Shown here piece after piece: positions 1 through 5,937 of a stretch of DNA of 9,528 bases. Positions within the stretch are counted from its first letter, which is position 1, and each line of letters begins with the position of its first letter. Both the position numbers and the translations under genes were made by a program. The notes beneath the pieces are model-generated. The model was given only the letters and a program-made list of their open reading frames with translations. It ran no database searches and was not told the DNA's origin. Location: positions 1 to 9,528 of the forward strand of contig JACVCA010000033.1 in NCBI GenBank assembly GCA_016742295.1. Direction: 5' to 3'. This DNA is from Alphaproteobacteria bacterium (GTDB lineage: Bacteria > Pseudomonadota > Alphaproteobacteria > JAGOMX01).

Positions 1-1
1 T

Positions 2-166
2 AAAACTTCAGCTTCAGCGCAGAGATTTATCCCTTCTCTGGGTTTAATGCTCAATTTTCTTAAAGTAGGCCGTTACAAACATAAAGCAGATGACTACAGA
101 GAAAAGTTCAAAAATGCTCTTAATATTTTTAATGAGATTGTAAATTCATACCACCACTATGCCTAA
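2..166 (+). CDS. C-terminal end of an unrecognised protein (5' part outside the window)
   Basis: A reading frame enters from the left edge and stays open for 54 codons before a TAA at 164-166. The peptide (contains RFIPSLGLMLNFLKVGRYK and ends NSYHHYA) is rich in Lys, Asn, Phe and Tyr with normal-looking codon use, as in a real protein tail. An internal ATG at 47 could start a 39-residue peptide, but no ribosome binding site is evident. I do not recognise a family. Its position next to the attachment region means it is either the chromosomal neighbour of the integration site, or the far end of the same element or of an adjacent element. It could also be chance, since 54 open codons is short. 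Confidence 0.35.
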   Translation, partial: KTSASAQRFIPSLGLMLNFLKVGRYKHKADDYREKFKNALNIFNEIVNSYHHYA

Positions 167-201
167 ATTAAAGAGCCCATCCTCATCTTTATTTCCTTCC
201 C

Positions 202-298
202 AAACAAGTTGACGGCGCCATCCGACATAAAGAAAACCCCCGGTCTTTGTTTATGAATGAATGTCACAAACTAAAAACTCAAACAACTAGACGGCACC
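202..298. repeat. Imperfect 18-bp direct repeat, two copies
   Basis: AAACAAGTTGACGGCGCC (202-219) and AAACAACTAGACGGCACC (281-298) match at 15 of 18 positions and lie 79 bases apart in the same orientation. The GACGGC block is notably GC-rich in an AT-rich surrounding. They may be binding sites for an accessory recombination protein or remnants of an old duplication. Their function is unknown. Confidence 0.55.
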
Positions 299-351
299 TT
301 TTGAGGAATTAAAAATATTGTAGGAATCTGAAGCTTGTGAATTTTTAATTT

Positions 352-370
352 TGCTCCCCATATGCTCCCC
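352..370 (-). repeat. Paired arm-type-like repeats, left of the att core
   Basis: The octamer TGCTCCCC occurs at 352-359 and 363-370, a period of 11 bases (one helical turn). Read on the minus strand it is GGGGAGCA twice. The same spacing and a related sequence occur on the other side of the tRNA fragment (581-601). Tandem short repeats flanking the core are a known feature of arm-type integrase sites in P4/P2-like att regions. Assignment as arm sites is inference. Confidence 0.55.
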
Positions 371-417
371 TAAAGACTTTAAAATTTTTATAGGCTGTTA
401 GAAATCATTGCATACAC

Positions 418-474
418 TGGTGCCGGATGCAAGATTCGAACTCGCGACCTACTGATTACAAATCAGTTACCCCT
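418..474 (-). other. Attachment-site core: 3' part of a tRNA-Thr(UGU) gene
   Basis: Read on the minus strand, the segment contains a perfect anticodon arm (ACTGA, loop TTTGTAA, TCAGT; anticodon TGT at 460-458), a variable loop AGGTC, a T-arm (GCGAG, TTCGAAT, CTTGC), the acceptor 3' strand ATCCGGC, discriminator A and an encoded CCA ending at 418. The D-arm and 5' acceptor strand are missing: beyond about 468 the sequence no longer matches a tRNA, so this is not a working gene. A tRNA 3' end next to a tyrosine integrase is the classic duplicated core left by tRNA-targeted integration. The intact target gene should begin with GCCGGAT, complementary to the acceptor strand seen here. The exact core boundaries cannot be fixed from one copy. 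Confidence 0.85.
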
Positions 475-481
475 TATATCG

Positions 482-495
482 TCCTAGATCTAGGA
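482..495. repeat. Perfect 14-bp palindrome beside the att core
   Basis: TCCTAGATCTAGGA is its own reverse complement and lies about 8 bases beyond the last tRNA-like base, on the integrase side. It could bind a dimeric regulator or excisionase, or form part of the recombination complex. Function not known. Confidence 0.5.
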
Positions 496-580
496 ATATC
501 TAATAATGTATATATTTCAATACATTTTTTATAATTCATCCTACATAAATATCTATAAAAATACCCTCAAATCTTTTTTA

Positions 581-601
581 ATTGCTTCCGGATTGCTTCC
601 G
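581..601 (-). repeat. Paired arm-type-like repeats, right of the att core
   Basis: ATTGCTTCCG occurs at 581-590 and again at 592-601, an 11-base period identical to the repeat pair at 352-370. The cores TGCTTCCG and TGCTCCCC agree at 6 of 8 positions. A weak promoter-like pair (TTGCTT at 582-587, 17 bases, TAGTAT at 605-610) overlaps these repeats, so integrase bound here could repress its own gene. Both the arm-site role and the autoregulation are inference. Confidence 0.55.
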
Positions 602-632
602 TTTTAGTATTACATCAGCTGAAGAGATTAGC

Positions 633-657
633 TAGGTTTAAGCCTTCGCTTAACCTA
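633..657 (+). promoter_or_regulatory. Hairpin in the integrase 5' leader
   Basis: A 10-bp stem with one bulged T (TAGG, T bulge, TTAAGC paired with GCTTAACCTA) closes a CTTC tetraloop. It ends 30 bases before the integrase ATG and leaves the AAAAGGA ribosome binding site (675-681) free. There is no T-run after it, so it is not an ordinary intrinsic terminator. It could stabilise or regulate the mRNA, or act as a DNA-level operator. Confidence 0.5.
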
Positions 658-687
658 ATCAGTAAATTATAGTTAAAAGGAAACTTC

Positions 688-1860
688 ATGATCGTAGGAA
701 AAAAGTTAACCAAACGGTTTGTGGAAAGTATTACTTCTTATGAGAAAGATGAAATTCTTTTATGGGATTCAGAGTTAAAAGGATTTGGAATTAGAATATT
801 CCCAACAGGACGCAAAACCTACTTTGTGCAATATCGTAATCAATTTAATCGTACACGGCGTAAAAAAATCGGGGTTCATGGTGTTGTAACCGCTGAACAG
901 GCTCGTGAAGAAGCTAAAAAGCTTTTGGGAGATATTGCTAGAGGAGAAGATCCCTCACAAAAATCTCAGATATCAAGACAAAAACCAAACATGATAGACT
1001 TAGTTAATCGATATCTTGAAGTTCATGCTAAAGCAAATAAAAGAGTAAAAGGCTATAATGAAGACAAGAGGATACTGGAAAATATAATACTTAAAAATTG
1101 GGGGGATAAAAAGGTTGAAGAAGTTACTACCTATGACTTTCAGTTTTTACATTACGAGTTAAAAGATACTCCCTACATGGCTAATCGAGTTCGCGCATTA
1201 TTAAGCAAGATGTTTAATCTGGCTCTCCAATGGAAATGGATTACTGAAAATCTTGTAACTAACGTTGCTAAATACCAGGAACATAAACGTGATCGCTGGC
1301 TAAGTAACCAAGAGCTTCAGAGGCTATGGAGTGTTTTAAATGAATACCATAACCAAAGTGTTGCAAATGCTATCCGCCTCTTAGTTTTTACAGGATCACG
1401 CCGGAACGAGGTATTAGGAGCAACATGGGATCAGTTTGATCTCGATAAAGGAGTTTGGACAAAGCCTGCTCATACAACAAAACAAAATAAAATGGCTCAT
1501 CTTCCTTTATCGTCTCAAACAATTACAATTTTAGAGGAAATGAAAACAATAGCTTCTACAAAATACCTTTTCCCGGGAAAAGTCCCCGGAAAACCTCTCC
1601 AAGATATTAAGAAAGCGTGGGAAACAATTCGAAAGAAGGCTGGGTTACCTGCTGTCCGTCTTCATGATTTACGGCACACTCATGCCTCCCACCTTGTCTC
1701 AAGCGGGTTAAGCTTAAGTATTGTTGGAAAGCTCTTAGGCCATACGCAAGCGTCAACCACCCAAAGATACGCTCATCTAGCTGATGAGCCATTAAGACAA
1801 GCAACAGAGTTTTTTGGAAGCAAGGTTGATAAGCTGACCTTGAAGCAAGTCAAACCTTAG
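688..1860 (+). CDS. int: P4-type tyrosine integrase (site-specific recombinase)
   Basis: This 390-residue protein should catalyse insertion and excision of the element by recombination at the nearby tRNA-Thr core. Residues 1-95 match the DUF4102-type N-terminal arm-binding domain (KLTKRFVESI, the WDSELKGFGIRI strand and FVQYRN). Residues 100-195 look like the helical core-binding domain, and 205-380 are the catalytic domain. The expected active-site residues are all present: R238 (TGSRRNEV), probable K265 in the beta-hairpin, H326 and R329 (HDLRH), H352 (LLGH) and the nucleophile Y361 (TTQRYAHL). Length is normal for P4-like integrases, so it appears intact. The ATG follows AAAAGGA with about 6 bases spacing. 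The gene is transcribed toward the cargo genes, ending 35 bases from the convergent F-box/LRR gene with no clear terminator between. Confidence 0.95.
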   Translation: MIVGKKLTKRFVESITSYEKDEILLWDSELKGFGIRIFPTGRKTYFVQYRNQFNRTRRKKIGVHGVVTAEQAREEAKKLLGDIARGEDPSQKSQISRQKPNMIDLVNRYLEVHAKANKRVKGYNEDKRILENIILKNWGDKKVEEVTTYDFQFLHYELKDTPYMANRVRALLSKMFNLALQWKWITENLVTNVAKYQEHKRDRWLSNQELQRLWSVLNEYHNQSVANAIRLLVFTGSRRNEVLGATWDQFDLDKGVWTKPAHTTKQNKMAHLPLSSQTITILEEMKTIASTKYLFPGKVPGKPLQDIKKAWETIRKKAGLPAVRLHDLRHTHASHLVSSGLSLSIVGKLLGHTQASTTQRYAHLADEPLRQATEFFGSKVDKLTLKQVKP

Positions 1861-1895
1861 TTACTAAACATTTGCTCTAATTCTTAAGCAGCGGA

Positions 1896-3764
1896 TTACA
1901 TGAAAATTTTAACCCCTGTTATTTGTTGCTCATAGAAAGCTTTAAGAAGTTCGTAAGTGAGTGAGATTTTTTGCATAAAAACGTCTTTTGGGTTTTGCAC
2001 CGCTTGAATTTCCTCAAAAAATTCCTTTTCTCCTTTAACACTGCTTTTGGGTAACATAACCATATTATATCCAACAAGGTCCTTTTGCTTAATACCGCTA
2101 ATATCTTCATAATATTGTAAGATTTGCATAATATGTATGCCAGTATTTCTAAGATAAATTTTCTCGAGATTTTCAAGGGGCTTTACTATGGAAGACAGAG
2201 CGATATGAGACATGGGGATTTGATCTAAACTGAGAATCTTTAGGTTAGAAAACATATTACAATCTAATTTTTGGTGAAAACCATCGATGGTAATACGTGT
2301 ACGGGATAAATCGAGCACCTCTAAGGGTAATTTGCCAATATTATCCAATCCTTGGTCGGTTATATCCGTATCGAAAAGTAACAACTCCTTTAAGGAGAGG
2401 AGGTTTGATAAATGTTTTAAGGCACTATCTGTAATAGGGTGCCCTGATAAATTAAGTTTAGTAAGAAAGGGAAAAGTATGAACATGTATTAAGTCTTGAT
2501 TGAGAAATTGATGGCCTGATTTTTGAGCTCTAGATAGGTCAATAGCCTGCAAAGTTCGGTTGCTTTTCAACTCTTCAAAGACTTTATTGCAAATATTGGT
2601 ATTTCGTAAAGTAAGGATTTTCAGGTTGGTTAAACCTTTTATATATTTAATTGCTTCGTCGTTAATTTGAGGCCCTTCTAAGCTAAGATCTTCTAGACTC
2701 AATAACTTTGAAACATAATAAAGCATATTGACCCTAAGCTCGGGACTCCCACGTAAGTCCAGCATCTGCAGGTTTGGGAGCTGAGAGCGAATATTGTCAA
2801 AAATGAATTGATTGTCCTTAAAACTATTAAGGACAAGACCGTTAATATTAAATTTAAATAAATTCTTCAAATCATCTAAATACTCAGGGGCTGTAGTATT
2901 TAGGTGATAAAGGGTTAAAGTACACGGAACGGCCTGTAAGAGGGTATCAAATTCTTTGCTCACTAAACGATACGTCAAGAATTTACTGTTTTCTGTTGCA
3001 TTCCTAGCTGCAGAATTTCTAGATTCACTCATAGTATTGTTGGATTGTTTTAGAAAAGTAAGAATATACAGCTTTACCTCAGTGGCTAAGGAAGACCAAT
3101 TAGTCGCTAAGGCAACACCCCTAACAGCCTGCTTCTGGGCGTCATCGACAGTAACTAACGTTAAGGAAGTGGTTGTTGAGTTATTACTAAAATCTGTTGT
3201 TTCTAACTTTTGTAAACCTCTTTGGTTCCCTGAAGTAGAATGGTTTCGGCGTGCTTTACGAGCTCGCCGCTGTGAAGCAGCCTCTTTCTTTGCTAGAGAA
3301 AAATCCTCAGTTTTATTATGCATGGAAGCTCCAAAAATAAAAGGAGCCTCTGTAGCTTCCGAAGCATTCGAAGGTAAAATAGGAGAACCCCCAAGATTAA
3401 AGCCAAACGTAAAAGGATTATTATCGCCTGATGAAGTACTGGAAACTGTATTATTTGAGGGCTGTAAACTGAAAACTTGATTAGGCCTTCCAGGGGAAGT
3501 CTGGTTTTCACACGGTTCATTTTCTTGCGGCTTTGAAGCCAATATTGAATTTGCCAACGTACAAAAGAATAGAATTATGAGAGACATTTTCTTCATTGTA
3601 CGCATATGAAATGAAAGCCTATTTATACTTAACGTTAAGACTTTTCCGATAAGCTCTAAAGATTTAAAAAGCGTTTTGCCTGGGTGCCTCAATACTGGAA
3701 TAATATTGGATATAAACATCCCTAAGCTTAGTCTTAACTTTTGATGTATTGCTACCTTTGCCAT
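1896..3764 (-). CDS. Exported F-box / leucine-rich-repeat protein
   Basis: This 622-residue protein has a hydrophobic stretch at about 60-75 (MSLIILFFCTLANSILA, cleavage predicted after A76). A Ser/Asn/Thr-rich segment (77-210) follows, with two FxFG motifs (118-121, 142-145) and a basic cluster QRRARKARR (165-173). An F-box-like motif spans about 222-281: SSLATEVKLYILTFL, an insert of about 22 residues, then YRLVSKEFDTLLQAVP. About nine LRRs (331-543) carry the LxxLxLxxTxITDxGL pattern seen in F-box/LRR and AMN1-like proteins. F-box proteins recruit substrates to eukaryotic SCF ubiquitin ligases through SKP1, so a role on host proteins is inferred. The start at 3764 is supported by AGGAGG (3770-3775), which overlaps the upstream stop. 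Starts at 3605 or 3596 would place the signal peptide at the N-terminus but lack a clear Shine-Dalgarno site. The gene lies 9 bases behind the RNase III gene and is probably translationally coupled to it. Confidence 0.8.
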   Translation of the reverse strand: MAKVAIHQKLRLSLGMFISNIIPVLRHPGKTLFKSLELIGKVLTLSINRLSFHMRTMKKMSLIILFFCTLANSILASKPQENEPCENQTSPGRPNQVFSLQPSNNTVSSTSSGDNNPFTFGFNLGGSPILPSNASEATEAPFIFGASMHNKTEDFSLAKKEAASQRRARKARRNHSTSGNQRGLQKLETTDFSNNSTTTSLTLVTVDDAQKQAVRGVALATNWSSLATEVKLYILTFLKQSNNTMSESRNSAARNATENSKFLTYRLVSKEFDTLLQAVPCTLTLYHLNTTAPEYLDDLKNLFKFNINGLVLNSFKDNQFIFDNIRSQLPNLQMLDLRGSPELRVNMLYYVSKLLSLEDLSLEGPQINDEAIKYIKGLTNLKILTLRNTNICNKVFEELKSNRTLQAIDLSRAQKSGHQFLNQDLIHVHTFPFLTKLNLSGHPITDSALKHLSNLLSLKELLLFDTDITDQGLDNIGKLPLEVLDLSRTRITIDGFHQKLDCNMFSNLKILSLDQIPMSHIALSSIVKPLENLEKIYLRNTGIHIMQILQYYEDISGIKQKDLVGYNMVMLPKSSVKGEKEFFEEIQAVQNPKDVFMQKISLTYELLKAFYEQQITGVKIFM

Positions 3765-3775
3765 TCGTTCCTCCT
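3765..3775 (-). promoter_or_regulatory. Shine-Dalgarno site overlapping the upstream stop codon
   Basis: On the minus strand the RNase III gene ends in TAG, and AGGAGG (3775-3770) shares its first two bases with that stop. The F-box/LRR ATG follows after 5 bases. This is a consensus ribosome binding site and indicates coupled translation of the two genes. It favours 3764 as the real start despite the long stretch before the signal peptide. Confidence 0.75.
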
Positions 3776-5738
3776 ATTCTTCTATTTTTTCTTTTCCTTT
3801 GGTATCCAATTTTTCTCTAGTGAGAGGTGGAAGGTTAATGGAGGGGGTTGATTTGACAGCCCAGCGTTGAGAAGTGTTTGGCGGTTTGTTACTCTTAGTA
3901 GGCTGAGAACTTTTCTGCTGGTATGTAGCTTTAGGATTATGAGTACTCTGTTTTTTTGGATGTAGATTTGTATTGTTTGTTTCAGATGTTGTCTTCGATC
4001 TTGATGTTGATTGATTGTTAGATTTGACTTCAGGACCAATTTTATTTTTTGGTGAGGGTAGAGAAGAAGAAGGCTCACTCTCCGAAGATGATGGGTAGCC
4101 TTTGTTCACCTTTTTTTCAGCAACAGGTTGAGAAGTGGAGGGTCCTGCTTTTTCTGATCCATATTTCTTAACTTTATATGTGCTTAATTGACGAACTTGT
4201 TTAGTAGGTTTAGCTAAGGCTTTAATTTTTTGTTTGTCCTTAATATTCTTTTCTTGTTGTTCATAAAGTTGATTAAATACTGAACGATAAGCGTTTTCTC
4301 TTGCTTTTTCAGTTGAAAATTCTGTTCCTTGTCCTTTAATTTCGTCATTAACTGTAACGCTAAATTCATAGATACCAGGGACTATTTTTTCTTCTTTTAA
4401 TATGAATTGGACATCAGGAATCTTATCTTGATCATACCATTCTCTTAACATTGACCTACCCTGCTTGCTAGGATCTTTTTGATCAATTTTTCCTGCTTTA
4501 ACTAAATTCTCACATGCTTTGTTAGCGGCATTTTCTTTTGCTTCCTCTTTTGTAGACCCAGCACCTTCACCTAGAATGTCACCTCCGACTTGGACTTGAA
4601 ACGTAAAATGACGAGTAGGTTGGCTTAAAACTATTGACTTAGAAACACAAGAAAGGCCTTTAGAAACGCAATAGTTATTTACAAATTTTGTAAAACTCTG
4701 AGAATGAGGGTCTAATACTTTTGGAGTAATTAATTCTCTTTGTGCTAGAATGTTAAGGGCATTTCGCGCAGCATCTTGTTCTGCCCCATCGATTGTATAA
4801 CCAAAGCCTGTGATCACGTGCCCAATCTGTGCCCCCACAATGCTAACGATAAAAACAGGATAATCATGCTCGTCTAATTCTAAAAGAGGACTACTATATG
4901 CCGGTCTATCGTCGCAGAATTGTGTTAATACCTTAGTGAGCATAGATTTTGGATTATCCGCATCCAGGCTTTGAGTTTCAGCTAAATCTTCTAGAATTAT
5001 CTTAAGACGAGACGAAGTAGGGACATCTTCTGTTAAAGGAATTTCGATTTCAGGTTCTTTTTCTATACGGCGGTTTCTTTCAGTTTCTAAAACACGGCGG
5101 TCTTTTTCAACTTCTAAAACCTCTTGCCATTTTTTCTCTAAAATATGTACATCCAATATTCTTAGAACAAACTTTCTTGAATTATTGAGCCCATTTTTTG
5201 GATTATCATTAAAAATAGCGCCTATTAGGGCTTCAATAACATTGCAATATTCACAAGTTATTTTTCCTGGAAAAGGTAAATAACGTTCTATTTCCAAATT
5301 ATTGTTATAAACTTCTGCTAATGTTTTATTTTGAGTCAGCAAATCGTATAACTTACTAAGTTGCCTTCTCTTTTGCTCGGGAAACAAATCTAAAATACGC
5401 TCTCTAATAATAAGCCCAAGAACCGCATCGCCTATGAATTCTAAATGTTGGTATTTTAGTTCAGAGTTTTGTAAGCTTGGCGGTAATAAAGGGTGTAAAG
5501 CTTCTCTAAGAAGAGTTTCATTCTGAAATTCGTAATGTATGTGCTTGTATAATCCTTTTACATCAATCTCATCACCCTTAGAAAAGTTTTCCTCAATAAG
5601 TTCATAACTATCTTTATTTTTCTTATTACTTGCTAAGCATTCATAATGAAAAGAGGTCCAAATACAGGCAACAAGCGTACAATTGGTTATTATTTTTATG
5701 ATATAGGCCTTAAAATGTGAACGATGATTTTGATTCAT
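3774..5738 (-). CDS. Exported or membrane-anchored RNase III with three dsRNA-binding domains
   Basis: This 654-residue protein should bind, and possibly cleave, double-stranded RNA. Residues 12-36 form a hydrophobic signal or anchor (cleavage likely after CLA, A36). The RNase III domain spans about 62-200: signature YQHLEFIGDAVL (E100, D104) and NVIEALIGAIF (N166, E169). Three dsRNA-binding domains follow at about 263-334, 347-414 and 426-494; the second has the classic GEGAGSTKEEAKENAANKA end. Residues 498-654 are a Lys/Ser/Pro/Gln-rich, probably disordered tail. Ordinary bacterial RNase III has about 220-230 residues, one dsRNA-binding domain and no signal peptide. Odd points are N166 where a metal-binding Asp is expected, and Q97 where bacterial enzymes have Glu, as in Dicer-type domains. 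It may therefore be weakened, altered or binding-only. The ATG follows a GGGGGG tract by 5 bases, behind a strong promoter. It is not the housekeeping rnc gene. Confidence 0.85.
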   Translation of the reverse strand: MNQNHRSHFKAYIIKIITNCTLVACIWTSFHYECLASNKKNKDSYELIEENFSKGDEIDVKGLYKHIHYEFQNETLLREALHPLLPPSLQNSELKYQHLEFIGDAVLGLIIRERILDLFPEQKRRQLSKLYDLLTQNKTLAEVYNNNLEIERYLPFPGKITCEYCNVIEALIGAIFNDNPKNGLNNSRKFVLRILDVHILEKKWQEVLEVEKDRRVLETERNRRIEKEPEIEIPLTEDVPTSSRLKIILEDLAETQSLDADNPKSMLTKVLTQFCDDRPAYSSPLLELDEHDYPVFIVSIVGAQIGHVITGFGYTIDGAEQDAARNALNILAQRELITPKVLDPHSQSFTKFVNNYCVSKGLSCVSKSIVLSQPTRHFTFQVQVGGDILGEGAGSTKEEAKENAANKACENLVKAGKIDQKDPSKQGRSMLREWYDQDKIPDVQFILKEEKIVPGIYEFSVTVNDEIKGQGTEFSTEKARENAYRSVFNQLYEQQEKNIKDKQKIKALAKPTKQVRQLSTYKVKKYGSEKAGPSTSQPVAEKKVNKGYPSSSESEPSSSLPSPKNKIGPEVKSNNQSTSRSKTTSETNNTNLHPKKQSTHNPKATYQQKSSQPTKSNKPPNTSQRWAVKSTPSINLPPLTREKLDTKGKEKIEE

Positions 5739-5937
5739 CGCAGCCCCCCTTTATCAACTTTTCTTATTTAAATTTGACCCAATGATAAAAGCTGTTTGCT
5801 AAAATGTCAATAAACCCGCATTCTTAAAATATGATTATAAAGATAGCAAGAAAATAAAAGATCTAATTTAATTGATTGAGGGAAAAAGAGAATGAATAAG
5901 CATAGCAATCCTCATTAAAAAATTATAATTACTTAAT
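5739..5937. other. AT-rich gap between two exported-protein genes
   Basis: These 199 bases carry the promoter at 5775-5810 and no convincing gene; the only small frame (ATG at 5892) has 8 codons. I saw no clear intrinsic terminator for the upstream 238-residue gene. Confidence 0.6.
5775..5810 (-). promoter_or_regulatory. Sigma70-type promoter for the RNase III - F-box/LRR operon
   Basis: On the minus strand TTGACA (5810-5805, perfect -35) is followed after exactly 17 bases by TATCAT (5787-5782, 5 of 6 to consensus -10). Transcription would start near 5775, giving a leader of about 37 bases before the ATG at 5738. It lies in a very AT-rich gap and is the best promoter-like sequence I found in the window. 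Confidence 0.7.

Larger units (their letters stand above)
167..687. other. Gene-free attachment region between the left partial frame and the integrase
   Basis: No convincing gene lies in these roughly 520 bases. They hold, in order, an imperfect 18-bp direct repeat (202-219 and 281-298), a pair of 8-bp repeats (352 and 363), the 3' part of a tRNA-Thr gene (418-474), a 14-bp palindrome (482-495), a pair of 10-bp repeats (581 and 592), a hairpin (633-657) and the integrase ribosome binding site. Such a density of short repeats around a tRNA 3' end next to a tyrosine integrase is typical of a recombination site (core plus arm sites). The role is inferred; the repeats are seen directly. Confidence 0.7.

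Noticed and set aside
226..255. Imperfect inverted repeat (CATAAA ... TTTATG) as a terminator for the left partial frame
   Set aside because: The stem has mismatches and a bulge, and no T-run follows, so I could not support it as an intrinsic terminator.
418..530. Complete tRNA-Thr gene
   Set aside because: The minus-strand sequence upstream of the anticodon arm has no D-arm or matching 5' acceptor strand, so only the 3' part is present.
2956..3480. 174-codon open frame on the plus strand
   Set aside because: It lies wholly antisense to the F-box/LRR gene, has no ribosome binding site, and its peptide has no recognisable domain; it is a shadow of the real frame.
3782..4078. 98-codon minus-strand frame overlapping the RNase III tail
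   Set aside because: It overlaps the low-complexity tail in another frame; the peptide is Gln/Lys/Leu-rich noise and the RNase III frame is clearly the coding one.
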